DNA of 32,372 nt from an uncultured Gammaproteobacteria bacterium (lineage in GTDB: Bacteria > Pseudomonadota > Gammaproteobacteria > SZUA-152), in contig CAJVYS010000029.1 in assembly GCA_913009875.1 (NCBI GenBank), positions 1 to 32,372 of the forward strand, given 5' to 3'. Shown here one piece after another: positions 1 through 8,699 of the stretch (position 1 is its first letter; every line of letters begins with the position of its first letter). Below the pieces are notes generated by a model. It was not told the DNA's origin, ran no database searches, and was given only the letters and a program-made list of their open reading frames with translations. The translations under genes were made by a program, and so were the position numbers.

Positions 1-57
1 AGCCTGTGAGAGAGATAATCAAAACGAAAATTATTTATGCGCCGGAAGCCAATTAGT

Positions 58-636
58 ATGGGAAGGTCTATCGTCGCAGTTGCTTTATCAGTACTGATGT
101 CGATCAGCGCAGTCTATGCGCATGATGATGCTAACTATATTTTTAATATTGCAGATCCTGGATTTGATATTACCTCGGATTTTGGTCCTCGATATACGAC
201 GGGCACTTTATTTCACAAAGCTATAGATTTTCGACGCACTGCCGGACAGTCTCTCCCATTGTTGGGGGATGGGATTGTCACCGACTTGCTGCGTGGGGGC
301 AGCGGTTGGGTTGGTGCTGCCAACAGTGAAAATCCTTTGTTTCATATGCCCGATAGAAATACGCAATACAATGTGCGTGTTCTGGATAAAGATAGTAATC
401 CAAGGTTGGACGGTTTTGTTGTTGGCCCTCAGGATACCAAAAGCAGTTTTGTGAGAGTTGAAGTTGATAGCAGAACGGCCTTAGATCTTGAGGAAGTCAG
501 CATTTATGTGGACCAGGCGGTGACCGCGAACCTGATAAGACAGTTTAAACTGGGTGGCAACACTGAAGTGAAAAACTTTAATTATAATATCGATAGTAAA
601 GCGCCCGTATTATCTTTGACGGTTACGCAGAATTAG
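58..636 (+). CDS. Secreted protein with partial M23 (LytM-like) motif
   Basis: About 192 aa. It starts with a Sec-type signal peptide (MGRSIVAVALSVLMSISAVYA). I chose the ATG at 58 because GGAAG at 44-48 gives a properly spaced ribosome site; an in-frame ATG at 37 would add seven residues. Residues about 40-75 resemble the beginning of an M23 zinc endopeptidase domain: SDFGPR, then H53-K-A-I-D57 (the HxxxD half of the zinc site), then GDGIVTD. The second metal motif (HxH) expected further on is not visible, and the C-terminal 110 residues match nothing I recognise. I infer an envelope protein derived from an M23 fold, probably without hydrolase activity, but function is unknown. The gene is visibly AT-richer than everything downstream, which could mean transfer. 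The upstream neighbour is outside the window. Confidence 0.7.
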   Translation: MGRSIVAVALSVLMSISAVYAHDDANYIFNIADPGFDITSDFGPRYTTGTLFHKAIDFRRTAGQSLPLLGDGIVTDLLRGGSGWVGAANSENPLFHMPDRNTQYNVRVLDKDSNPRLDGFVVGPQDTKSSFVRVEVDSRTALDLEEVSIYVDQAVTANLIRQFKLGGNTEVKNFNYNIDSKAPVLSLTVTQN

Positions 637-1057
637 CCTGATTTTTTGCAGGGTATGTTTCACGCATTAGGTTATGATCCCCCTGACCCGGGCTTGGATC
701 ATTAAGGAAGAGCCCATTAGCATCTCAGGGCAAAACCGTAGTTCGTCACTACATACCACGCACTACTTACCATCAGACTATTGCAAGTCTGGCGGTCACA
801 CCACGTATTTGTCAGGCTTTGATTGCGGGTGAGCATACCAACTCGGAACTGAGCAGGCTCACCCCATGCTACAGAAATCTGGTCTTTTGACTGCGCCTTG
901 TAGTGTCCTCATGTGGTGAATCGTTGTTTTGTTCTCATTTCCCTCATCACATCAGTTCTGCCCACCCTGCGGGGGAAAAACCTCCCTTGTGCCAGCCGTC
1001 CCCCTCAAGGGATAATACGCCGCCTTTTCCGCCGTCACGCCAGTCAAGCTCTGAGCC
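637..1057. other. Intergenic region, no gene seen
   Basis: 421 bp between the secreted protein and argS. No convincing coding frame. Two hairpins are visible: ATGATCC/GGATCAT (674-680 with 696-702) and GGGTGAGC/GCTCACCC (827-834 with 857-864). Neither is followed by a T-run, so they are not clear intrinsic terminators. The last 70 bp hold a candidate argS promoter. Confidence 0.5.
987..1016 (+). promoter_or_regulatory. Candidate sigma70 promoter of argS
   Basis: TTGTGC (987-992) and GATAAT (1011-1016) are separated by 18 bp, and the -10 box ends 41 bp before the argS ATG. Match and position are reasonable, but this is pattern matching only. Confidence 0.4.
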
Positions 1058-2818
1058 ATGAAACATCACCTCGAATCCCTGATCCAGTCCGCCGTCGAAA
1101 CTCTGCAGGACGAGGGCGCGTTGCCCGCCGATCTGTCGGTGAAGATCCTCGTTGAGCGCACCCGCGACGCCAGCCACGGCGACTACGCCTGTAACATCGC
1201 CCTGATGCTGGCCAAGCCGGCGCGCTGCAAGCCGCGCGATCTGGCGGAAAAGCTCGTCGCCGCCCTGCCGGCCTCGGAGCAGGTGGCTAAGGTCGAGATC
1301 GCCGGGCCTGGCTTTATCAATTTCACCCTTACCGAGGCGACCGCTTATGCGGTGGTGGGCGCAGTGCTGGAGGCGGGCGAGGCCTACGGGCGCTCCGCTA
1401 TCGGTGACGATAAACCGGTGCAGGTGGAATTCGTCTCCGCCAATCCCACCGGCCCACTGCACGTCGGCCACGGCCGTGGCGCGGCCTACGGCGCGGCGGT
1501 GGCGGACCTGCTGGCCGCAGTGGGCTTCAAGGTGCACCGCGAGTATTACGTCAACGATGCCGGGCGGCAGATGGACATTTTGGCGGTGAGCGTGTGGCTG
1601 CGTTATCTCGACCTGTGCGGCGAAAAACTGGCCTTCCCTGCCAACGGTTACAAAGGCGATTACGTGTGGGACATTGCCGCCGACCTGCACCGCGAGCACG
1701 GTGACGCCTATCGCCATGCCGCCGATATCGTGTTCAGCAACCTGCCCGCCGACGAGCCTGAGGGTGGCGACAAGGAGCAGTACATCGACGCCCTCGTCGG
1801 CCGTGCCAAAGAGCTGCTCGGCGAGATCGCCTATCGGCAGGTGTTCGACGCCGGTCTCAACAGCATCCTCGACGACATTCGCCGTGATCTCGAAGGTTTC
1901 GGCGTGGTTTACGAAGCGTGGTTCTCCGAACGCTCATTGACCGAAAGCGGCGCCGTCGGCCGCGCCATCGAGCACCTCAAGGCGGCGGGACAGCTGTATG
2001 AAAAGGGTGGTGCGTGGTGGTTCCGCTCCTCCGACTTCGGTGACGAAAAGGATCGCGTGGTGGTGCGCGACAACGGCCAGACGACCTATTTTGCTTCCGA
2101 TATCGCCTACCATATGCAAAAGCTGGAGCGCGGCTTCGAGCGCGTTATCGACGTCTGGGGCGCCGATCACCATGGCTACGTGCCGCGCGTGAAGGCCGCA
2201 CTCACCGCCCTCGGCGACGACGCTGACAGGCTGGACGTGCTGCTGGTACAGTTCGCCATTCTCTACCGCGGTAAGGAGAAGGTGCCCATGTCCACCCGCT
2301 CCGGCCAGTTCGTCACCCTGCGCGAGCTGCGTGCCGAGGTGGGCGATGACGCGGCGCGCTTCTTCTATGTGATGCGCAGGTGCGAGCAGCACATGGATTT
2401 CGACCTTGAGCTGGCCAAGTCACAGAGCAGCGATAACCCGGTGTATTACATTCAGTATGCCCATGCACGGGTCTGCAGCGTGTTGCGGCAGATGGGCGAA
2501 AAGGGCCTGGAACACGATGAAAAACAGGGGCTTGCCAGCCTGTCGCAACTCACGGAAGGACACGAGCAGGCACTGCTGACACGCCTTGCCCGCTATCCTG
2601 AAGTGCTGGAGGCGGCGGCGCTGAATCACGAGCCGCATCAGCTGGCTCACTTCCTGCGTGATCTGGCCAACGAGTTCCACACCTACTATAACGCGCACCA
2701 GTTTCTGGTCGGTGATGCGGTCTTGCGCGATGTGCGCCTGTGCCTGATCCGTGCCGTGCGCCAAGTGCTCGCCAATGGCCTCAATCTGCTGGGCGTGTCC
2801 GCGCCGGAGTCCATGTGA
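1058..2818 (+). CDS. argS: Arginine--tRNA ligase
   Basis: 586 aa, normal ArgS length (about 580). A cytoplasmic class Ia synthetase that charges tRNA-Arg with arginine using ATP. Visible signatures are the N-terminal additional domain (residues about 5-90), the HIGH motif as HVGHG at residues 135-139 inside [13 protein letters not shown], the KMSK-equivalent loop as PMSTRSG starting at about residue 410, and a C-terminal DALR anticodon-binding domain (about 460-586) with the conserved YIQYAHAR segment at its start. Its stop TGA shares bases with the GTG start of the next gene (GTGA, 2815-2818), so the two are translationally coupled. argS followed by an FtsN/SPOR gene is a recurrent gammaproteobacterial arrangement, which supports both calls. 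Confidence 0.97.
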   Translation: MKHHLESLIQSAVETLQDEGALPADLSVKILVERTRDASHGDYACNIALMLAKPARCKPRDLAEKLVAALPASEQVAKVEIAGPGFINFTLTEATAYAVVGAVLEAGEAYGRSAIGDDKPVQVEFVSANPTGPLHVGHGRGAAYGAAVADLLAAVGFKVHREYYVNDAGRQMDILAVSVWLRYLDLCGEKLAFPANGYKGDYVWDIAADLHREHGDAYRHAADIVFSNLPADEPEGGDKEQYIDALVGRAKELLGEIAYRQVFDAGLNSILDDIRRDLEGFGVVYEAWFSERSLTESGAVGRAIEHLKAAGQLYEKGGAWWFRSSDFGDEKDRVVVRDNGQTTYFASDIAYHMQKLERGFERVIDVWGADHHGYVPRVKAALTALGDDADRLDVLLVQFAILYRGKEKVPMSTRSGQFVTLRELRAEVGDDAARFFYVMRRCEQHMDFDLELAKSQSSDNPVYYIQYAHARVCSVLRQMGEKGLEHDEKQGLASLSQLTEGHEQALLTRLARYPEVLEAAALNHEPHQLAHFLRDLANEFHTYYNAHQFLVGDAVLRDVRLCLIRAVRQVLANGLNLLGVSAPESM

Positions 2819-3423
2819 CCCGCGACTACAAAAACACCCCCAAGCCCGGCGCGGCGCCGAAAAAGAAGAAAAAGGCCCCCGCGGCCACGCCCGGTTGGGT
2901 GTGGCTGCTGGCGGGTCTGGCCATCGGCCTGTTTGTCGCCCTGCTGGTCTATCTGAAGGACTTTTCAGCGTTGCCGGACAAGGCCGCGCCGGTGGTGGAT
3001 CGGAGCCATTCTGCTGAGTCGGTGGAGAAGAAAGTGGTGCCGGAAAAGGCCCCCGAGGCTCACTCTCCGTTGCAAAAACCGCGCTTCGATTTCTACAACC
3101 TGCTGCCAGAGATGGAAGTGCTGATCCCGGATCAGGAGCTGGCTGCCGAGCGTGAAAAAGAGCCTGCGGAAAAGGTGGTTTACTACCTGCAGGCGGCCTC
3201 CTTCCGCCGCTTCGAGGAGGCCGACCGCATGCGCGCCCAGCTGGCCCTGATGAACGTCGAATCGCAGATCCAGCGCGTTACCGTCAATGACACCCAGACC
3301 TGGCACCGGGTGCGCATCGGCCCCTTCAAGAGTGCCCGCGTGATGGACAAGGTGCGTGGCCGCCTGCGTGCCGCGAACATCGACCCCATCGTGCTGAAGG
3401 TTAAAGCAAAATTAATCCGTTGA
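2815..3423 (+). CDS. SPOR domain cell-division protein (FtsN-like)
   Basis: About 202 aa from the GTG at 2815, which overlaps the argS stop. I prefer this start because it yields the typical FtsN-type N-terminus ([10 protein letters not shown], then a lysine stretch KKKKK) before a single transmembrane helix at residues 27-47 ([20 protein letters not shown]). After a variable linker comes the [13 protein letters not shown] segment (90-102) commonly seen in this family, then a C-terminal SPOR domain (about 121-199; YYLQAASF at its start, WHRVRIGPF late). SPOR domains bind denuded peptidoglycan at the septum, and FtsN-type proteins activate septal wall synthesis. The protein would be a bitopic inner-membrane protein with a periplasmic C-terminus. 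Whether it is the true FtsN or a paralogue cannot be decided from the sequence. Confidence 0.88.
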   Translation: MTRDYKNTPKPGAAPKKKKKAPAATPGWVWLLAGLAIGLFVALLVYLKDFSALPDKAAPVVDRSHSAESVEKKVVPEKAPEAHSPLQKPRFDFYNLLPEMEVLIPDQELAAEREKEPAEKVVYYLQAASFRRFEEADRMRAQLALMNVESQIQRVTVNDTQTWHRVRIGPFKSARVMDKVRGRLRAANIDPIVLKVKAKLIR

Positions 3424-3424
3424 A

Positions 3425-3460
3425 TTTAACTTGAACCCTCGGATTCAGGTTTAAGTTAAA
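3425..3460. repeat. AT-rich palindrome containing a 19-bp repeat
   Basis: Outer arms TTTAACTT (3425-3432) and AAGTTAAA (3453-3460) enclose TGAACCCTCGGATTCAGGT (3432-3450). The same 19 bases recur exactly at 3796-3814, where they form a hairpin with arms CCTGAA/TTCAGG. The two copies bracket the MITE-like element. Confidence 0.7.
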
Positions 3461-3463
3461 AAC

Positions 3464-3493
3464 TGACAGCTTTGCGATGGAACTGTCTTTTTT
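3464..3493 (+). terminator. Possible intrinsic terminator of argS-SPOR operon
   Basis: GACAG (3465-3469) pairs with CTGTC (3484-3488), and the run of T that follows extends to 3493. The stem is only about 5 bp with a long loop, so this is a weak candidate. Confidence 0.35.
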
Positions 3494-3609
3494 GGTCAGT
3501 TTCTGACGCTTTGTGACACCGGTCACGCTCTGGCATATCCCCCCCCTCCGCACGTCCTGATTGGTCCCCAAACCGGTAAATAAATGGCTCGCGCCGCCGC
3601 TATACAGAC

Positions 3610-3787
3610 TAAGACAAACGATGACAAAGCCGCCCGCAGGGAGTACCCCACACGCCCCGGCTCGGTGTCGCCTAAAGCGCCTACTGTTGGTGCGGCTCTT
3701 GAAAAGGGCCGGCCATTCCCTGCAAGCCGCGCCTTGATCCGGGGCGTGTGGGGTGCTCTGAATGCGGTTTTGTCATCGCTTGTCTTA
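3610..3787. mobile_element. MITE-like inverted-repeat element A (TA-flanked)
   Basis: The 174-bp element (3612-3785) is flanked on both sides by TA (3610-3611, 3786-3787), the duplication expected of IS630/Tc1-type insertion. Terminal arms of 26 bp (3608-3633 and 3764-3789, both reading ACTAAGACAA at their ends) match at 24 positions. The arms resume pairing further in: CCCCACACGCCCCGG pairs with CCGGGGCGTGTGGGG. There is no transposase. Its core (about 3701-3736) resembles the core of element C at 22843-22879 although the termini differ. Confidence 0.65.
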
Positions 3788-3864
3788 GTAGAACCTGAAC
3801 CCTCGGATTCAGGTAGAAGACCTTCCTCCCCCTTTTCAGGATCGGAATATCAGGAACTCGTGGA

Positions 3865-6800
3865 ATGAGCGCTGCCAAACAATTGCTGGATCACAAACTG
3901 TTGAAATCACTGTCGCCACTGTGCGATCTCAGTCCCGATATGCTCACCGAGCTGAATGCCAAGTCACGGGTTGAGCAGGTGGTCAAGGGCGCGACGATTT
4001 TCAAACGAGGGGACAGGGATCAGCGCACCCTGTATCTCATTTCCGGCAAGCTGGAATTGACCGATGCCAATGGCCGCTCGACGCTGTTGACGGCCAATTC
4101 TCCACAGGCCAGCAAGCCCCTCGATGGCGTCACTCCTCACAGGGTCACCGCGGTGGCCAAGACCGCTGTCACCCTGCTGAATATCGATACCAGCCTGCTG
4201 GAGATGCTCCTCAACTGGGGGCAGAAGCAGGGCTATCAGGTGTCGAATATCGAAACAGAGCAAGAAGAGGAAGAGGACTGGATGAGCCGCTTCCTGCAGT
4301 CCAAGGTGTTCCTCAAGCTGCGCGCCGAAAACATCCAGGCCATGATGATGCGTATGGAAGAGGTGGTCATGCGCGCCGGCGACGTAGTAATCAACCAGGG
4401 AGACACGGACGATAATTACTACATCATCGCCAAGGGCCGTGCCCGCGTGGCGCGCAAGGTCTCACCGGATGCGCCGTCCATGAAGCTGGCCATCCTTGGT
4501 GCCGGTACCGGCTTTGGCGAAGAGGCGCTGATCAGCAATGGCAGCCGTAACGCCACCGTCACCATGGAAGAGGATGGCCGCCTGATGCGGCTGTCGAAAG
4601 AGGATTTCATCAGTCTGCTCGTGACCCCTGTGCTGCAGTACCTGCCTTACGAAAAAGCCAGGGCCATGCAAAGCGTGGACGTGGAATGGCTGGATGTGCG
4701 CAAGCTCAGTGAATATTCCCGTGGCAGCCTGCCCGGGGCGCGCAACATGTCGCTGGCGGAGTTGCGCCTCGGTCTGCGCAAGCTCAACAAACTGCACAAA
4801 TATATCGTTTTCAGCAACCATACCCATCGTGCCGCCGCCGCGGTGTTTTTGCTGAATCAACAGGGGCTGGATGCCTTCGTCCTCAGCGACGGCCTGACCG
4901 CTGTGCCGCGCGCGGATCTGGTCGAATCCGTCAGCGCCAAGCCAGAATCTCTGCCGGAGCATACCGCCCCGGACAATGTCGTTGCCCTGCCCGGGGCGCC
5001 GGCTGCCAGCGCTGAAAGTGACGGCCGCGTTGAGGCCTTGATGAGCAAGGCGAAGACCCGTGTGCAGCAGGAAATGCGCCGCACCCAGGCCGCCGAGGAA
5101 GCGCGCAAAAAGGCACAGACCGAAGTGGCGCGACTGAAGGCCGAGGCCGACGCGGTGCGCAAAAAGGCCGAGGAGCAGGCACGGGTGGCGGCCGATCGGG
5201 CGCGTTCCGAAGCCGAACGCCAGGCCGCCCAGCAACGTGCCGAGGCGATGGCAAAGCAGCAGGCCGAGACCGAGGCCGCCGCACAGCGTGCCGAGGTAGA
5301 AGCGGCACGCGCGGAGGTGGCCGAACAGGCCCGCCTGCAGGCTGAGTCCGAAATTGAAAGACTCAAACAGGAATCCACCAACGCCCGTGGTGAAGTGGAA
5401 GAGCAGATCCGCCGCAGTGCGGAACAGGTCAGACAGGAGACCGAAAAAGAAATTATCCGCCTCAAGGCCGAGGCGGAGTTGGCCCGCCGCCGTGCCGAGG
5501 AGCAGGCGTCTGTGGCCGCCGACAAGGCGCGCTCCGAGGCCGAGCGTGAACTGGCGCGACAGCGTGCCGAGGCCATGGCCAGACAGCAGGACGAAGTGGA
5601 AAAGGCCCTGAAAACAGCCGAGCAGGAGGCCACGCGCGCCCAACAGGCCGAGGAGGCCCGTCGTCAGGCCGAAGAAGAGATGGAACGCATGCGCCTGTCG
5701 GCGGAAGAGACTCAGCGGCAGATGGAAGAGCAGGCGCATTTGGCTGCGGATCAGGCCCGCTCCGAGGCCGAGCGGGATGCGGCGAGAATGCGTGCCGAAG
5801 AGTTGGCCATCAAGCAGGCCGAGATCGAGGCGGTGATGGAAAAGGCCGACTCTGAGGCCGCGCGTGCCAGTGCGGCGGAAGAGGCCAAGGCGCGCGCCGA
5901 AACCGAGGTGGCACGTCTCAAGTCTGAGGCGGAAGCGGCACGCATCCAGGCCGAACAACAGGCACGGGTGGCTGCGGATCAGGCCCGCTCCGAGGCGGAG
6001 CGTGAAGCGGCGCGCATCCGTGCCGAGGAAATGGCCCGTCAGCAGGCGAAAATTGAAGGCATGGCGTGCCGTGCCGAAGAAGAGAGCCTGCGTGCACAAC
6101 AGGCCGAAGAGGCTCGCCAGCGTGCTGAGGCAGAGATTGAATGCCTGAAGGTCGACGCCGAAGTGGCGCGTATGCAGGTGGAAGAGCAGGTTCAGCGCGT
6201 GGCCGATGCGGCGCGTAGTGAGGCCGAGCGAGAGGCGGCCCGTGCCAAGGCGGCCGAAGAGGCGCGCCTGCAGGCCGAGGCCGAGCTGGACAAGCTGGCG
6301 CAGGAGGCCGAACAGGCACGCCTACAGGCCGAGGTGCAAGCCCGCATGGCCGCCGACCAGGCGCGTTCCGAGGCTGAACGTGAAGCGGCGCGGATTCGTG
6401 CCGAGGCGTTGGCCCAGCAGCAGGTTGAACTGGAGGCGATGGCCAGCCGCGCGGAAGAAGAGGCGCTGCGCGCCCAGGCCGCCGATGAGGCCCGTCAACG
6501 TGCTGAACGGGAGATTGCCCTGCGTCAGGAAGCGGCTGATGAGGCCGCCCGCAAGGCCGCCGATGAGGCGCGGCGGGCGCAGGAGGCCGAACAGGCCCGT
6601 CAGGCGATGGAGGAGGAGCTGGCCAGCATGCGCGCCGAGGCGGAAGCCGCCCGGGCGCAGGTGGAGCGACAGGCCCGCCTGTTTGCCGCTGCCCAGCGCC
6701 TGGAGGCGGAAGAGGCCGCCGGCATGGCTGAGCAAAAAACCGAGGAGACAACGGCCCGGGCAGAGGTCGAACAGGCGCAAGAGGCATTGGCTCAGCAGAA

Positions 6801-8670
6801 AGAGCAGTTGCAGCAACAGGAGGCCGAAGCCGGACTGGCGCGTATCAAACTGGCCCAGGCGGAAGCGGCGCGGGCCCAGCAGGAGGAACTGGCCCGTCTG
6901 CAGCGTGAGGAGGCCGAGCGGGTGCGTGCTGAAGGTGAGGCGATCCGTCAGCGTCTGGAACAGGAGGCGATGCAGCGTAAACGCGAGGTGGAAGAGGCTG
7001 CGCGTATTGCACGCGAGGAGGCCGAACGCTCCAGGGAGGCCGCCGAAGAGATGCGGCTTCAGGCCGAAAAGGAAATCAAGCGTCTCAAGGCAGAGGCCGA
7101 GGCGGCGCGGTTTCAGGCCGAAATCGAGATCAAGCGCTCGATTGCCCAGGCCCGTAAAGAGGCGGGGCAGAAGCAGGTCAAGGCCCGGGCGGTGGAAAAG
7201 GCACGGCATGCGGCGGAGTCTGCCCGGCGTCGCAAGCAGGTGGATCAGCAGCGGGTACAGCGGCAGCGCGAGGCGCGCGAACAGGCGCTGGACAGCCTCG
7301 GTGAAGGGGGGCTGGATGACTTTTTGTCGGAGAACCAGTCAGCCGGTAATGGACTGGATGCGAGTAGTGATGAGGTGCTGCTTTCCTCGACGTCATCGGC
7401 GGACCAGGCACCGGATCGGAGCAATCTGATCGATGAGGCCGAGGTGATGCGGGTGGAGCCGCAGGCGCGAAAGCGTGCCTGGGTCTCGGATGAGTTCATC
7501 TGGGAGGCTACCCTGGGTTATCGCAAGGATCCGAACGTCGAGGCCGTGGGTTCACCCGCGAATGACGTGGGTATCGAGGAAGCCGAGCCTACACCCGTTC
7601 CGACAGAGGAATCCAAGACGGTACCGGGGACAGTGTCGGGAGATGAGCCGGCAAAATTTTCTTCGTTGGACATAGATCGTAATATCCGTCCACAGGCGAT
7701 CAAACCCAGCGGTAAACCGGCGCGAAAAGGTTTGGGCAAGGGCCGTTGGGGCCTGATTGCGCTGGTGGTGGGCGTGGTGCTGGCGGCCGGTGCAGGCTAC
7801 GTTGTGATTAACAGTGATGCATCGCCTGAGCTGAAACGGCTAATGGGCAAGGGGGCCGAATCCCTGGGCGCCATCGAGGATAAAGTCTCGTCTACCCTGT
7901 CGACCTGGAAAGATGGGGAGGGGGAGATAGAGAGCGATAAAAAGGGTGGTAATGAGACAGCCGCTGCCGTGGCACCACAGGCGGCAGACAGTGAAGAGAA
8001 GATGGTCAAGCTACGGCAGCGGCTGGAAACAATCCGTACCGAGGCCGAGCAGAAAGCACGTGAACAGGCACTGCAGGCGGCCCGGCGTGAGGCGGAGCTG
8101 TCACTGGGCCAGTCCGCCGGGGCGGTGGCCGTCGGTACGCCGGTGTTGCAGACGCCGGTCACGGATGAGGCGAGCCTGCAGGATGTCATGCAGGCGCTGG
8201 AGGCGGAGGCGGTGGTGACGGAAGATCGGCTGAGTGAGCCTGAGCCGGGTGCGACTTCTGAAGCCGGTGTGATCGCCGATGCGCCTCCAGTGGCGGAGGA
8301 CTCCGCACCCTCCGAGACAACGGAATCTCAGGTGTTCACGCCGGTTTCCGAGGTGGTGGAGGATGTGGCCCCGCAGACTACGGCTCATGAAGTGAGTGAT
8401 GATGCCGTTGTCGGTGATCGGATGGAAGGCCGCCCGGATGCCGATGTGTCTGCCCCGACGGCGGAGCCCGTCAGCGAGGTGCCGGAGGCAGCCCCGGCCA
8501 ATGCCGTGAGCGAAGTCAGTCGTGGTGATATCCCGGTGATAGGGGTGGTGGTCGTGGAGACCGTCGCGGAAGCCGCACCTGTCCCGGATGAGCCCGCCTT
8601 GGCAGATCAGGCAGCGGCGCCAGTCGTCGAAGAAGAGGTGGTGGAGACGGAGCTGGAATTCGCTCCGTAA
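3865..8670 (+). CDS. Giant CNB-CNB-rhodanese-coiled-coil membrane protein
   Basis: 1601 aa. Residues about 10-118 and 148-258 are cyclic-nucleotide-binding (cNMP, CRP-like) folds. The second keeps a phosphate-binding cassette of the type FGEEAL (217-222) with R228, E219 and R228 being nine residues apart as in PKA-type domains. The first lacks it. Residues about 265-350 form a rhodanese-like domain in which the catalytic Cys position is Ser317 (VFSNHTHRA), so sulfurtransfer is unlikely. Residues about 385-1140 are Ala/Glu/Arg-rich coiled coil with 76-residue internal repeats. A single transmembrane helix (about 1296-1316) follows a basic stretch (KPARKGLGKGR), placing the sensor domains and coil in the cytoplasm. 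A short coil and a long acidic, Val/Pro-rich tail (1420-1601) would lie in the periplasm. AGGA upstream of the ATG at 3865 gives a plausible ribosome site. Function is unknown. I infer a ligand-responsive scaffold at the inner membrane, perhaps polar or envelope-spanning. It is convergent with a PilH-like receiver 29 bp away. Confidence 0.85.
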   Translation: MSAAKQLLDHKLLKSLSPLCDLSPDMLTELNAKSRVEQVVKGATIFKRGDRDQRTLYLISGKLELTDANGRSTLLTANSPQASKPLDGVTPHRVTAVAKTAVTLLNIDTSLLEMLLNWGQKQGYQVSNIETEQEEEEDWMSRFLQSKVFLKLRAENIQAMMMRMEEVVMRAGDVVINQGDTDDNYYIIAKGRARVARKVSPDAPSMKLAILGAGTGFGEEALISNGSRNATVTMEEDGRLMRLSKEDFISLLVTPVLQYLPYEKARAMQSVDVEWLDVRKLSEYSRGSLPGARNMSLAELRLGLRKLNKLHKYIVFSNHTHRAAAAVFLLNQQGLDAFVLSDGLTAVPRADLVESVSAKPESLPEHTAPDNVVALPGAPAASAESDGRVEALMSKAKTRVQQEMRRTQAAEEARKKAQTEVARLKAEADAVRKKAEEQARVAADRARSEAERQAAQQRAEAMAKQQAETEAAAQRAEVEAARAEVAEQARLQAESEIERLKQESTNARGEVEEQIRRSAEQVRQETEKEIIRLKAEAELARRRAEEQASVAADKARSEAERELARQRAEAMARQQDEVEKALKTAEQEATRAQQAEEARRQAEEEMERMRLSAEETQRQMEEQAHLAADQARSEAERDAARMRAEELAIKQAEIEAVMEKADSEAARASAAEEAKARAETEVARLKSEAEAARIQAEQQARVAADQARSEAEREAARIRAEEMARQQAKIEGMACRAEEESLRAQQAEEARQRAEAEIECLKVDAEVARMQVEEQVQRVADAARSEAEREAARAKAAEEARLQAEAELDKLAQEAEQARLQAEVQARMAADQARSEAEREAARIRAEALAQQQVELEAMASRAEEEALRAQAADEARQRAEREIALRQEAADEAARKAADEARRAQEAEQARQAMEEELASMRAEAEAARAQVERQARLFAAAQRLEAEEAAGMAEQKTEETTARAEVEQAQEALAQQKEQLQQQEAEAGLARIKLAQAEAARAQQEELARLQREEAERVRAEGEAIRQRLEQEAMQRKREVEEAARIAREEAERSREAAEEMRLQAEKEIKRLKAEAEAARFQAEIEIKRSIAQARKEAGQKQVKARAVEKARHAAESARRRKQVDQQRVQRQREAREQALDSLGEGGLDDFLSENQSAGNGLDASSDEVLLSSTSSADQAPDRSNLIDEAEVMRVEPQARKRAWVSDEFIWEATLGYRKDPNVEAVGSPANDVGIEEAEPTPVPTEESKTVPGTVSGDEPAKFSSLDIDRNIRPQAIKPSGKPARKGLGKGRWGLIALVVGVVLAAGAGYVVINSDASPELKRLMGKGAESLGAIEDKVSSTLSTWKDGEGEIESDKKGGNETAAAVAPQAADSEEKMVKLRQRLETIRTEAEQKAREQALQAARREAELSLGQSAGAVAVGTPVLQTPVTDEASLQDVMQALEAEAVVTEDRLSEPEPGATSEAGVIADAPPVAEDSAPSETTESQVFTPVSEVVEDVAPQTTAHEVSDDAVVGDRMEGRPDADVSAPTAEPVSEVPEAAPANAVSEVSRGDIPVIGVVVVETVAEAAPVPDEPALADQAAAPVVEEEVVETELEFAP
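5185..6400 (+). repeat. Tandem 228-bp coding repeats in the coiled coil
   Basis: A block encoding AADxARSEAEREAAR recurs with first codons at 5185, 5512, 5740, 5968, 6199 and 6346. Spacings are 327, 228, 228, 231 and 147 bp, all multiples of three. The dominant 76-residue period (228 bp) points to growth by in-frame duplication, with some units lengthened or shortened. Confidence 0.8.
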
Positions 8671-8699
8671 TAACCTGCACACCGATTACCCGACGTTCC

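Larger units (their letters stand above)
3424..3864. other. Intergenic region with hairpins and a MITE-like element
   Basis: 441 bp without a real gene. In order it holds an AT-rich hairpin (3425-3460), a possible terminator (3464-3493), a 174-bp TA-flanked inverted-repeat element (3612-3785), and a second copy of the 19-bp hairpin core (3796-3814). An open frame at 3584-3868 runs through the repeat element and has no family features. Confidence 0.7.

Noticed and set aside
827-864. Hairpin GGGTGAGC/GCTCACCC as a terminator or riboswitch
   Set aside because: No T-run, 22-bp loop, no conserved aptamer features seen.
947-1717. 256-codon minus-strand frame over the start of argS
   Set aside because: Antisense shadow of a certain gene, with no motif of its own.
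3584-3868. 94-codon frame upstream of the giant gene
   Set aside because: Runs through element A and the hairpin repeat; no protein features.
4462-6099. Long minus-strand open frame (545 codons) inside the giant gene
   Set aside because: Antisense to the Ala/Glu/Arg coil. Its Leu/Gly/Arg-rich repeats mirror the GC-rich plus-strand codons and it has no domain or ribosome site.
6206-7429. Long plus-strand frame (407 codons) rich in Arg and Pro
   Set aside because: Shifted reading of the same coiled-coil repeats; composition is that of an out-of-frame GC-rich gene.
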